Shown here: positions 1 through 6,554 of the stretch, piece after piece
Layout: every line of letters starts with the position of its first letter
Position numbering within the stretch: position 1 is the first letter of the stretch
Source: Bacteroidales bacterium
Lineage (GTDB): Bacteria > Bacteroidota > Bacteroidia > Bacteroidales > UBA932
Assembly: GCA_021443625.1 (NCBI GenBank)
Contig: JABUTP010000055.1
Location: forward strand, 25,564 to 32,117
Direction: 5' to 3'
DNA length: 6,554 nucleotides
Translations under genes and position numbers: made by a program
Notes under the pieces: generated by a model
Told to the model about the DNA's origin: nothing
Databases searched by the model: none
What the model saw: the letters and a program-made list of their open reading frames with translations, nothing else

Positions 1-455
1 GACTTGTTGGAAGTAAGGGCCAGCACAATGGCGAACTTCCCTTCGTAGCCCAGGAACGGTTCGATGGAGTCGTATCCCATATAGGGGGCGAGCGTCACCG
101 CGTCGCAGGGCATATTCTCAAAGAAGGCCTTGGCATAACGCTTGGCGGTGTTGCCGATATCGCCCCGTTTGGCATCTGCGATGACCATCACCTCGGGGTA
201 GCGCTCCTTTATATATTTTACGGTCATATCCAGCTGCCGCCACCCTTCGGTGCCGTAACATTCGTAAAAGGCGACATTGGGTTTGTAGCAAACAGCGTAG
301 GGCGCCGTTGCATCGACGATGGCACGGTTAAACTCAAAAAGGGGATTCTCCTTTTGCCTTACGCTCTCGGGGATAAGGTTCAAATCGGTGTCCAACCCAA
401 CGCAGAGGAAACTTTTCTTTGCGTAAATCTGCTCTACCAACTCCTTGTAAGTCAT
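1..455 (-). CDS. pyrF: Orotidine 5'-phosphate decarboxylase, N-terminal part (cut by left edge)
   Basis: Converts orotidine 5'-phosphate to UMP, the last step of de novo pyrimidine synthesis, in the cytosol. About 151 residues are visible from the ATG at 455-453; the rest lies beyond position 1. The protein starts [20 protein letters not shown], and D22 lies in the first-strand GLDTD motif. K58 lies in YKPNVAFYE. The hallmark DxKRxDI motif is [13 protein letters not shown], with D94, the catalytic K96 and D99. [14 protein letters not shown] follows. This layout fits the longer bacterial PyrF subfamily (usually around 270 residues) rather than the short E. coli type; that is family knowledge, since the C-terminus is not visible. 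The start is 16 nt after the stop of the upstream M20 peptidase gene on the same strand, with no terminator and no Shine-Dalgarno, so the two are probably co-transcribed. No frameshift is seen. Confidence 0.95.
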   Translation of the reverse strand, partial: MTYKELVEQIYAKKSFLCVGLDTDLNLIPESVRQKENPLFEFNRAIVDATAPYAVCYKPNVAFYECYGTEGWRQLDMTVKYIKERYPEVMVIADAKRGDIGNTAKRYAKAFFENMPCDAVTLAPYMGYDSIEPFLGYEGKFAIVLALTSNK

Positions 456-471
456 AGTATGTTGTCTGAAA

Positions 472-1818
472 CTAAAAATATCTGTAAAACAAAATTATGG
501 ATTCGATGCCCTTGCGGAACTGGTCCAGCAGGTAACTCTCGTTGGGCGAGTGGATGCAGTCACGCTCCAGACCGAAGCCCATAAGCAGGGGGTCCGCCCC
601 CAGAATCTGCTGCATTTCCGCAAGAATGGGGATGCTGCCGCCCCCGCGGCTCGGCACGGGCCGGATGCCATAGACCTCACCCATAGCCCTCTCGGCTGCC
701 TGATATGCCTTGGACGAAATGGGAATCAGGAACCCGTCCCCGCCGTGATGTTCGAACACCTCCACCTTGACATAATCGGGCGCAATGCTGCGGATGTGGT
801 CGATGAACAACTTTGAAATCTTTGAGGAGAGCTGGTTGGGAACCAGTCTCATCGAAACCTTGGCGTGGGCTTCGGTGGGGATTACCGTCTTGGCCCCCTC
901 ACCGGTGAATCCGCCCCAGATGCCGTTGACGTCGAGACTCGGACGGATGGTCTGCCGCTCCATAGTGGTATAACCCTTCTCCCCCTTCACTCCGCAGATT
1001 CCTATCGAGGACTTGTATTCCTCCAAATCGAAAGGAGCGCGGGAAAGCATCGCCCTGTCCTCGGCGGAGAGTTCCACCACGTCGTCGTAAAAGCCCTTCA
1101 CCGTGATGCGGCCGTCTTTGTCAATGAGGGATGAAAGGATGTCGCAAAGCACGTTTATCGGATTTGCCACGGCCCCGCCGTAGTGTCCCGAATGCAAATC
1201 CTTGTCGGGTCCCTTGACCACGATTTCAAGGTATGAAAGGCCCCTCATACCGCAATTGATGGAGGGAACTTTCTCCGAAATCATAGTGGTGTCGGAAACC
1301 AGAATGATGTCGCACGCAAGCATCTCCCTGTGGTTTTCCACCCATTCTGCAAGGGACGGGGAACCGATTTCCTCCTCCCCTTCGAAGATGAACTTGAGAT
1401 TGTGGCGCAACTCACCCCTTGAGGCAAGGTACTCGAATGCCTTTATGTGCATGAAGGTCTGACCCTTGTCGTCATTGGCCCCGCGTCCCCAGATGGCACC
1501 GTCGCGAACTTCCGGCTCGAACGGGTCACTTTTCCACAATTCTATGGGATCCACCGGCTGGACGTCGTAGTGGCCGTATATCAATATGGTGGGGAGAGAC
1601 TTGTCTATCGTTTTGCTGCCGAACACCACAGGATGGCCTTTGGTGGGATAGACTTCGGCACTGTCGGCTCCGGCATTTACAAGCAGGGCGGCAAGAGTTT
1701 CGGCGCATCTCGGCATATCCGCCTTGTGAGCGGGGTCACTGCTGACCGAGGGGATGCGCATCACCGAGAACAGTTCCTCCAGGAACCTGGGCTCGTTATC
1801 TTGAATATACTTTTTCAT
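472..1818 (-). CDS. M20 family metallopeptidase, dipeptidase-like
   Basis: 448-residue di-zinc peptidase of the M20 family, closest by motif to the carnosinase/CNDP-like dipeptidase branch. It probably hydrolyses dipeptides or other small peptides in the cytosol; no signal peptide or membrane segment is seen. All expected metal and catalytic residues are present: H83 and D85 in YGHYDVQP, bridging D116 in GRGANDDKG, catalytic E149 and zinc ligand E150 in EGEEEIGS, D176 in VSDT, and H423 near the C-terminus in CIHSPNE. H209 in DLHSGHYGG matches the dimerisation-domain histidine that completes the active site of the partner subunit, so the lid domain lies roughly at residues 190-350. The ATG at 1818-1816 opens [10 protein letters not shown], lies just downstream of a TAnnTTTG box and gives the family's normal length. 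Substrate cannot be told from sequence; DapE- or ArgE-like activity is less likely given the CNDP-type motifs. It is divergent from tig and probably co-transcribed with pyrF. Confidence 0.93.
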   Translation of the reverse strand: MKKYIQDNEPRFLEELFSVMRIPSVSSDPAHKADMPRCAETLAALLVNAGADSAEVYPTKGHPVVFGSKTIDKSLPTILIYGHYDVQPVDPIELWKSDPFEPEVRDGAIWGRGANDDKGQTFMHIKAFEYLASRGELRHNLKFIFEGEEEIGSPSLAEWVENHREMLACDIILVSDTTMISEKVPSINCGMRGLSYLEIVVKGPDKDLHSGHYGGAVANPINVLCDILSSLIDKDGRITVKGFYDDVVELSAEDRAMLSRAPFDLEEYKSSIGICGVKGEKGYTTMERQTIRPSLDVNGIWGGFTGEGAKTVIPTEAHAKVSMRLVPNQLSSKISKLFIDHIRSIAPDYVKVEVFEHHGGDGFLIPISSKAYQAAERAMGEVYGIRPVPSRGGGSIPILAEMQQILGADPLLMGFGLERDCIHSPNESYLLDQFRKGIESIILFYRYF

Positions 1819-1830
1819 CTGGAATGTATT

Positions 1831-1863
1831 TTTACAAAATTAGGGATTTTTTTAGTATTTTTG
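1831..1863 (+). promoter_or_regulatory. Putative promoter for the tig-clpP-clpX operon
   Basis: TATTTTTG at 1856-1863 exactly matches the Bacteroidota -7 consensus TAnnTTTG. A weak -33 candidate, TTTA (consensus TTTG), lies at 1831-1834, 21 nt upstream. Transcription would start near 1868-1870, giving an A/T-rich leader of about 45 nt before the tig ATG at 1915. No Shine-Dalgarno is visible in that leader (the bases before the start are gactaataat), which is normal for this phylum. I see no riboswitch-like or heat-shock-operator-like structure. Promoter function is inferred from the motif match and its position. Confidence 0.5.
1835..1842 (-). promoter_or_regulatory. Putative -7 promoter box for the M20 peptidase-pyrF unit
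   Basis: Read on the minus strand, 1842 to 1835 is TAATTTTG, an exact match to the Bacteroidota primary sigma -7 consensus TAnnTTTG. It lies 16 nt before the M20 ATG, implying a leader of roughly 10 nt. No TTTG -33 element stands out about 20 nt upstream. The sequence match is direct; promoter activity is inferred. The box falls between the -33 and -7 regions proposed for the opposite-strand tig promoter. Confidence 0.42.
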
Positions 1864-1914
1864 CACGCTTAATTCACCTTTAACGCCGAAATAATTATAT
1901 AAAAGACTAATAAT

Positions 1915-3237
1915 ATGCAGATTAATGATGTAAGAACCGACGATCTCAATATCTCATTGAGCATCGTTGTTGACAAAGCAGACTGGGCTGAACCCAAAAA
2001 GAAGAAACTCAACAATTACCGCCGCAACGCCGAAATCCGCGGTTTCCGCAAAGGTATGGCGCCGATGTCCCTCATTGAAAAAATATACGGCGGACAGGCG
2101 ATGGGCGAAGCTCTCAACGCCATCGTGTCCGAGCAGCTCGACAAATACATCACCGGCAACAACCTCGAAATCATCGGGGAGCCCCTCCCTTCGGAGAAGG
2201 AGATTGCCAACGACTGGGAAAACGGCGAGAGCCTGACTTTCGAATATGACCTCGGACTCCGTCCGGAGGTCAAGATTGGGGTAAGCGCCGAGGACAAGCT
2301 CGACTACTACACCATCGCCGTAAGCGACGAGTCCAAGGCCGAATACAAGAACGAACTCCTGCGCCAGCACGGCACTCTGGTTGACTCCGAGGCCATCGCC
2401 GAGGACGATTTCGTGACCGCCGACTTCGAGCAGGGCGAGACCAAGATAGAGGACACCTACATCGCGCTGCGCTCCATCACCGACGGACGCATCAAGAAAG
2501 GGTTCATCGGCCTTGCAGTGGGAGCCACCAAGGAGGTTGACATCGTAAAGGCATTCCCCAACGAAACCGACCGCGCCGCAATGCTCCACATGAGCAAGGA
2601 GGAACTTGAGGCCCTCGCACCCAAGTGGAAAGTAACCATCAAGTCCATCAGGACATTTGCAAACGCTCCCGAAACCCAGGAGACCTGGGATGCCATTTTC
2701 GGAGAGGGCAAGGTGAAGAGCGCCGAGGAGTTTGACAGTGCCGTTGCAGAGCGTCTCGCTACCCAATATGCTCAGGAGAGCGACTACAAGTTCTCCCAGG
2801 ACATCAGGAAATATCTCATAGAGAAGGCCGCCATATCGCTTCCCGAAGCATTCCTCAAGAGATGGCTTTTCGCCGCCAACGAGGGCAAGTTCACAATGGA
2901 GGACATCGAGAAGGAATTCGACTCCTTCCTCGAGGATTTCCGCTGGGAAATGATCCGCACCGAGATTATGAAGGCCAACGACCTCAAGATTACCCGTGAG
3001 GCCATGGAAAACGAAGCCCGCAGCTTCGTCAGCTACCAGTATGCCATGTACGGCATCTCCTACCTCCCCGAGGAGCAGCTCAAGGAACTCGCCGACAAGG
3101 TTCTTGCCGACCAGCAGCAGGCCCGCCGCCTCTTCGAGAAGGTTGAGAACGATATGGTATGCAATTTCGCCCGCCAGAGTGTAACCCTCAACTCGAAGGA
3201 AGTCACCCTCGAGAAAATGCGCGAAATGACCAAATAA
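1915..3237 (+). CDS. tig: Trigger factor, ribosome-associated chaperone
   Basis: 440-residue chaperone that binds the ribosome near the exit tunnel and shields nascent chains (E. coli form, 432 residues). The N-terminal ribosome-binding domain (about 1-115) carries the signature loop GFRKGMAP at 43-50, matching the family motif GFRxGxxP. Residues about 160-246 fit the FKBP-like PPIase domain (DDFVTADFEQ, then GRIKKGFIGLAVGATKEVDI), but the stretch that forms the substrate pocket in FKBPs is replaced by a charged helix-like segment (MLHMSKEELEAL), so prolyl isomerase activity is doubtful. Residues about 250-440 form the helical C-terminal 'arms', rich in acidic and aromatic residues. The start MQINDV is the family's usual opening and lies about 45 nt after the proposed transcription start. 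It is followed by clpP after 19 nt; the tig-clpP-clpX order is common in bacteria and couples folding of new proteins with their degradation. Confidence 0.96.
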   Translation: MQINDVRTDDLNISLSIVVDKADWAEPKKKKLNNYRRNAEIRGFRKGMAPMSLIEKIYGGQAMGEALNAIVSEQLDKYITGNNLEIIGEPLPSEKEIANDWENGESLTFEYDLGLRPEVKIGVSAEDKLDYYTIAVSDESKAEYKNELLRQHGTLVDSEAIAEDDFVTADFEQGETKIEDTYIALRSITDGRIKKGFIGLAVGATKEVDIVKAFPNETDRAAMLHMSKEELEALAPKWKVTIKSIRTFANAPETQETWDAIFGEGKVKSAEEFDSAVAERLATQYAQESDYKFSQDIRKYLIEKAAISLPEAFLKRWLFAANEGKFTMEDIEKEFDSFLEDFRWEMIRTEIMKANDLKITREAMENEARSFVSYQYAMYGISYLPEEQLKELADKVLADQQQARRLFEKVENDMVCNFARQSVTLNSKEVTLEKMREMTK

Positions 3238-3256
3238 TCCGTAATCCGACCACCCA

Positions 3257-3931
3257 ATGTCAAACGAATTTGAAAAATATGCCATAAAGCATTGCGGCAT
3301 AAGTTCGATGTCGCTGCACCAGTACAATTCGATAACATCGAGTTACATGAACCCGATGATTATTGAGGAGCGCCAGCTCAACGTGGCCCAGATGGACGTG
3401 TTCTCAAGGTTGATGATGGACCGCATCATTTTCCTGGGATGCCCCATCAACGACGAGGTGGCCAACATCATCCAGGCGCAGCTGCTCTTCCTTGACAGCA
3501 ACGGCTACAACACCGACATATCACTCTACATAAACTCCCCCGGTGGCGAAGTTTATGCCGGACTCGGCATCTACGACACGATGCAGACCATCAGTTCCGA
3601 CATCCACACAATCTGCACCGGACTGGCCGCCTCCATGGCCTCCGTCATCCTTGCCGCCGGCACCAAGGGGAAACGTTCCGCCCTGCCCCACTCGAGGATA
3701 ATGATTCACCAGCCCCTCGGCGGCGCCCAGGGACAGGCTTCCGACATCGAGATTACCGCCAAGGAGATATTGAAGATAAAAGAGGAGCTTTACCAGATTC
3801 TGGCAGACCACAGCGGCAAGACCATCAGGCAGATCACGAAGGATGCCGACCGCGACTACTGGATGACAGCCCCCGAAGCCCTCGCCTATGGGATGATAGA
3901 TGAAATCGTCTCGAAACATTCAAGCAAATAA
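3257..3931 (+). CDS. clpP: ATP-dependent Clp protease, proteolytic subunit ClpP
   Basis: 224-residue serine peptidase that assembles into the 14-mer degradation chamber used by ClpX. The catalytic triad is intact: S126 in GLAASMAS, H151 in MIHQPLGG, and D200 in DADRDYW; the Ser-His-Asp spacings (25 and 49) equal those of E. coli ClpP. The oxyanion-hole and substrate-binding strand YINSPGGEVYAGLGIYDTMQ is at 91-110, and the handle region with QGQASDIEI follows H151. Residues before about 30 look like a removable propeptide, by comparison with E. coli; the axial-loop region NPMIIEERQLNVAQMDVFSR comes next and is typical of Bacteroidales. ATG 3257 gives the family's normal length; an internal ATG at codon 18 is possible but would remove part of the propeptide. 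The stop TAA overlaps the clpX start by one base (TAATG), suggesting translational coupling that keeps the two subunits in proportion. Confidence 0.97.
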   Translation: MSNEFEKYAIKHCGISSMSLHQYNSITSSYMNPMIIEERQLNVAQMDVFSRLMMDRIIFLGCPINDEVANIIQAQLLFLDSNGYNTDISLYINSPGGEVYAGLGIYDTMQTISSDIHTICTGLAASMASVILAAGTKGKRSALPHSRIMIHQPLGGAQGQASDIEITAKEILKIKEELYQILADHSGKTIRQITKDADRDYWMTAPEALAYGMIDEIVSKHSSK

Positions 3932-5166
3932 TGGCGAAAAAGAAAGGCATAGACAGTTGCGTGTTCTGCGGCAGGAGCCGCGACGAGGTTGACCTGCTGA
4001 TTTCGGCGGAGAATGCCTCCATCTGCTCCGACTGCGCCCAGGTTGCATACGATGCGGCCCGCGAGATACTGCACCCCGAATTGTGTACCATCCAGACCGG
4101 CGGCAAGGTCAGCGGAGAATTCACCCTGCGCAAGCCCCGCGAGATGTACGACTTCATGTGCCAGTACGTCATTGGGCAGGATGAAGCCAAAAAGACTCTC
4201 GCCGTGGCGGTTTACAACCACTACAAGCGCATCAACAACCCCGACGACGACCTGCTCGAGAAGTCGAACATTCTGATGGTGGGGCCGACCGGCACCGGAA
4301 AGACCCTTTTGGCCCGCACAATTGCCAAGATGCTCAATGTTCCCTTTGCATTGGTCGATGCCACCGTGCTCACCGAAGCCGGCTACGTGGGGGAAGATGT
4401 GGAGAGCATCCTTACACGCCTTCTGCAGGACGCCGACTACGACGTGAAGAAAGCCGAGAAGGGTATTGTTTTCATAGACGAAATAGACAAGATAGCCCGC
4501 AAGAGCGACAACCCTTCCATCACCAGGGACGTGTCGGGTGAAGGCGTGCAGCAGGCCCTTCTCAAAATCATTGAGGGGAGCATCGTGAACGTTCCGCCGC
4601 AGGGCGGGCGCAAGCATCCCGAACAGCGAATGATTGCGGTGAACACCAACAACATCCTCTTTATCTGCGGAGGAGCTTTCGAGGGAATAGAACGCAACGT
4701 GGCCCAGCGTCTCAACACAAAGGTCATAGGTTATGACGCCCAGAAGAAGCGCGAGGGGATAAACCGGGACGATATGATGATGTATGTGGCGCCGCAGGAT
4801 TTGCGCGCATACGGTCTGATCCCCGAAATCATCGGCAGGCTGCCGGTGATAGCCCACCTCAACGCCCTTGACCGCAATGCCCTGCGCTCCATCCTCACGG
4901 AGCCGAAGAACAGTCTCGTAAAACAGTACGTCACTCTTTTCAAACTCGACGGCATAAACCTCAAGATTACCGACGAGGTGCTCGATTTCATAGTTGACAA
5001 AGCCATTGAATTCAAACTCGGAGCCAGGGGACTTCGCACGATATGTGAGATAATAATGCTCGACGCGATGTACGAGGCGCCCACCAACAACGCCAAAACA
5101 TTCACCGTCAATCTGGACTATGCCCGAAAGAAAGTCGAGAGCAGCAATCTTCTGACCCAGGCATAG
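3931..5166 (+). CDS. clpX: ClpX, AAA+ unfoldase subunit of ClpXP
   Basis: 411-residue hexameric unfoldase that recognises tagged proteins, unfolds them with ATP and passes them into ClpP. The N-terminal zinc-binding domain has four cysteines, C10/C13 and C32/C35. The AAA+ module shows Walker A GPTGTGKT (118-125), pore-1 loop GYVG (151-154), Walker [10 protein letters not shown] (179-187, D183/E184), the RKH loop (227-229), arginine finger R303 in [10 protein letters not shown], and sensor-2 R366 in LGARGLR, so ATPase function looks complete. The ClpP-docking loop reads I-G-Y at 266-268 rather than the usual I/L/V-G-F; the change is conservative and docking is probably kept. The C-terminus is somewhat shorter than E. 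coli ClpX (424). The start ATG shares its A with the clpP stop. A glycosyltransferase gene begins 10 nt after the stop. Confidence 0.97.
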   Translation: MAKKKGIDSCVFCGRSRDEVDLLISAENASICSDCAQVAYDAAREILHPELCTIQTGGKVSGEFTLRKPREMYDFMCQYVIGQDEAKKTLAVAVYNHYKRINNPDDDLLEKSNILMVGPTGTGKTLLARTIAKMLNVPFALVDATVLTEAGYVGEDVESILTRLLQDADYDVKKAEKGIVFIDEIDKIARKSDNPSITRDVSGEGVQQALLKIIEGSIVNVPPQGGRKHPEQRMIAVNTNNILFICGGAFEGIERNVAQRLNTKVIGYDAQKKREGINRDDMMMYVAPQDLRAYGLIPEIIGRLPVIAHLNALDRNALRSILTEPKNSLVKQYVTLFKLDGINLKITDEVLDFIVDKAIEFKLGARGLRTICEIIMLDAMYEAPTNNAKTFTVNLDYARKKVESSNLLTQA

Positions 5167-5176
5167 CGCGACCCGT

Positions 5177-6115
5177 ATGATAAAGGTATCCATCATAGTT
5201 CCGTTGTTCAACTCAGAGTCCCATCTGGAGGCCCTGGTGGCGAACATAGCACAACAGACGCTTCACGACATCGAGGTCGTTTTCGTGGATGACCACGGGG
5301 GGGACAACAGCATTGAGGTGGCCCGCGCGCTTACGGAAAAACTGGATACCCGCATCAAATTCACCTTCGTGGAAACGCCCAAGAATATGGGTCCCGGAGG
5401 AGCCAGGAACATAGGCATATCGTGTGCAGAAGGGCAGTACGTCGCATTCCTCGACAGCGACGACCTGCTCAACGCCACGTTCTGCGAAGACCTTTACAAG
5501 ACAGCCGCCAAATGGGGCGCAGACCTGGCATTCTGCAACATCCAGCTCCGTCCCGACCGCATAGGGCGCAACCCCAAGGTTGAGAGCGGCGATTTCACGC
5601 CTGAGCGGCGCAACTGGTTCATGCTCCGCTACAAGTCGTACTTCACGACATTCATCTACCGCAAGGCGATGATAGACCGCTATGAAATCCGCTTCCCCAA
5701 CACCCGGAGCTGCGAGGATTCCTGTTTTCTGGCCTCGGCCCTGATATGCGCACAGCGGGTGGCGCGGGTTGACAAACCCCTTTACATCTACCAGCAACGG
5801 CCCGACTCCATCTCCAAAAGTGTCAATCCGGACCGCTACAAGGACAGGCTGTCGTCGTTTGACGCCCTGGTTTCATTTGCCCGCAGTCAGGAACTGTACG
5901 GGCCCAACCGCACTCTCATAGAGTTCCTTTACGTAAAGAAAGCTCTCCTGCAGAGCGGGATGGAGTACATCTCCTTCCCGGGGAAGAAAGACCGTCCCCG
6001 TCTCAAGGAGATGCGTAACCACTGCGTCGGCAAAATAGGGGAATACCGCGGCAACCAATACTTCCGCCACAATATCCCCCTGAGATTTCTCGATTTCGTC
6101 CTTTTCGGAAAATAG
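5177..6115 (+). CDS. Family 2 glycosyltransferase (GT-A fold)
   Basis: 312-residue inverting glycosyltransferase that probably moves a sugar from a nucleotide-sugar donor onto a lipid-linked or surface glycan at the cytosolic face of the membrane. The N-terminal GT-A core runs from VSIIVPLFNSESHLEALV (4-21). Nucleotide-binding acidic residues are D38/D39 in FVDDHGGDNS, N-x-G-PGGARNIG lies at 70-80, the metal-binding DxD motif is D93-S-D95 in FLDSDD, and the likely catalytic-base region is E180-D181 in SCEDSCFLA. YIYQQRPDSISKS (203-215) is typical of capsule/LPS-type GT2 enzymes. No transmembrane segment is evident, so it is not a processive synthase; membrane contact could come from the basic, aromatic C-terminus (RHNIPLRFLDFVLFGK). 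Donor and acceptor cannot be told from sequence. It follows clpX by 10 nt and is probably in that operon. A G7 run at 5297-5303 lies in the codons of the DDHGGD motif. Confidence 0.92.
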   Translation: MIKVSIIVPLFNSESHLEALVANIAQQTLHDIEVVFVDDHGGDNSIEVARALTEKLDTRIKFTFVETPKNMGPGGARNIGISCAEGQYVAFLDSDDLLNATFCEDLYKTAAKWGADLAFCNIQLRPDRIGRNPKVESGDFTPERRNWFMLRYKSYFTTFIYRKAMIDRYEIRFPNTRSCEDSCFLASALICAQRVARVDKPLYIYQQRPDSISKSVNPDRYKDRLSSFDALVSFARSQELYGPNRTLIEFLYVKKALLQSGMEYISFPGKKDRPRLKEMRNHCVGKIGEYRGNQYFRHNIPLRFLDFVLFGK

Positions 6116-6554
6116 TTACTGAGCGTACTCGACAATAAGGCGGACTATCAGATCGAGCAGTTTTTCCACCTTGTATTCCCCTACCGAAGCTTCGATATGG
6201 CTGTCTCCTACTCCGCTGTCGTTGGTAAGGAAGACGTATGTGGCGTTGGTGGCAAGGGCGAAACTGCGCAGCAGGTGTTCCGTGGATTTGTCAATGCCGC
6301 TGGCGGCAACGGGGATGATATGGATTCCCATCTCGGCATATTTTGCGATATGGTGCTGCAGGTCGGTGATGACCTCATCATTGTGATGCGGGGGGGCATC
6401 CAGGATGAGGAATGCAACCCTGCTCCTGGCTTCCGTGTTCCAGTCAAGATTCTGGAGGCCGCACTCCAATGCGCTGTGCACCGCCTCGGGATAGTCGCCT
6501 CCACCATTGGCCAGACCCTTCTCGCCGATGTATTTCACCGTTTCGTCAACCTTT
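6116..6554 (-). CDS. vWA-domain protein, C-terminal part (cut by right edge)
   Basis: About 146 in-frame codons end at the TAA at 6118-6116; the frame stays open to position 6554, so the gene begins outside the window. A GTG at 6538 could serve as a start, but the domain would then lack its first half, so I treat this as a partial gene. The visible part is the second half of a vWA Rossmann-like domain: GGGDYPEAV (minus strand 6505-6479) in the region supplying the later metal-site residues, then the strand AFLILDAPPHH with its Asp at 6400-6398, then GIHIIPVAASGID and a helix leading to TYVFLT. The first MIDAS element, DxSxS, would be upstream of the edge, so metal binding cannot be judged. 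GGGDxPE plus DAPPH suggests the branch seen in vWA proteins linked to alpha-kinases and uncharacterised bacterial relatives rather than the BatA/BatB type; this subtype call is tentative. Function and location are unknown. Confidence 0.82.
   Translation of the reverse strand, partial: KVDETVKYIGEKGLANGGGDYPEAVHSALECGLQNLDWNTEARSRVAFLILDAPPHHNDEVITDLQHHIAKYAEMGIHIIPVAASGIDKSTEHLLRSFALATNATYVFLTNDSGVGDSHIEASVGEYKVEKLLDLIVRLIVEYAQ

Noticed and set aside
456..471. Possible separate promoter or terminator between the M20 gene and pyrF
   Set aside because: The 16-nt gap has no TAnnTTTG match and no hairpin, so a shared transcript is the simpler reading.
1447..1872. A 141-codon plus-strand open frame running through the M20 gene start into the intergenic region
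   Set aside because: It is antisense to the M20 N-terminal domain, has no motif, and its end would cover the proposed divergent promoters.
1954..3327. A 457-codon open frame on the minus strand opposite tig
   Set aside because: It lies wholly antisense to trigger factor and the start of clpP, shows no recognisable motif and has a low-complexity Gly/Leu/Val/Glu-rich composition. Biased codon use in the real gene explains the open frame.
3886..5247. A 453-codon open frame on the minus strand opposite clpX
   Set aside because: It is antisense to clpX and both flanking gene junctions, is rich in His/Val/Gly/Leu with no domain signature, and mirrors the sense codon pattern. Length alone is not evidence.
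5213..5797. A 194-codon open frame opposite the glycosyltransferase
   Set aside because: It is fully antisense to a gene with intact catalytic motifs and has no family resemblance, so it is a shadow frame.
6080..6125. Possible bidirectional terminator at the convergent gene ends (ttttcggaaaa near 6102-6112)
   Set aside because: The only symmetry is a four-pair A/T stem with a three-base loop, too weak to call a terminator.
1..6554. CRISPR array, tRNA/rRNA, insertion sequence, phage or defence system
   Set aside because: No regularly spaced repeats, tRNA-like cloverleaf, terminal inverted repeats, transposase or integrase motifs were seen on either strand; coding sequence accounts for almost all of the window.

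Overview
This window reads as an ordinary chromosomal stretch from a member of the Bacteroidota, most likely the order Bacteroidales. Three things support that. The trigger factor, ClpP and ClpX proteins look like the Bacteroidales forms (for example the EERQLNV...DVFSRLMMDR stretch in ClpP). Start codons lack Shine-Dalgarno sequences and sit behind A/T-rich leaders. The only sizeable non-coding gap holds matches to the Bacteroidota promoter box TAnnTTTG on both strands. Base composition, judged by eye, is somewhat over half G+C, so a higher-GC lineage than Bacteroides itself. I cannot name a genus.

Layout. Positions 1-1818 are a minus-strand unit: an M20 family dipeptidase-like metallopeptidase followed 16 nt later by the 5' part of pyrF (orotidine 5'-phosphate decarboxylase), which runs off the left edge. 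A 96-nt divergent intergenic region (1819-1914) separates it from a plus-strand unit at 1915-6115: trigger factor (tig), clpP, clpX and a family 2 glycosyltransferase. Gaps there are 19 nt, a 1-nt overlap and 10 nt, so the four genes are probably one operon. A minus-strand gene for the C-terminal part of a von Willebrand factor A (vWA) domain protein enters from the right edge and ends exactly where the glycosyltransferase ends, with no base between the two stop codons.

How the genes fit together. Trigger factor receives nascent chains at the ribosome. ClpX unfolds substrates and feeds them to the ClpP serine protease. The divergent M20 enzyme could plausibly trim small peptides, but that link is inference from position only. 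PyrF makes UMP in pyrimidine synthesis. The glycosyltransferase probably acts in surface polysaccharide or glycolipid synthesis and has no clear link to proteolysis. The vWA protein's role is unknown.

Nearly every base is coding and no gene is visibly broken. I found no mobile element, CRISPR array, RNA gene or clear terminator, and I do not see convincing evidence of a new system. The points worth a second look are small: an IGF-to-IGY change in the ClpP-docking loop of ClpX, a glycosyltransferase attached to the tig-clpP-clpX operon, overlapping divergent promoters, the abutting convergent stop codons, and a G7 tract in a key motif of each of the two right-hand genes.
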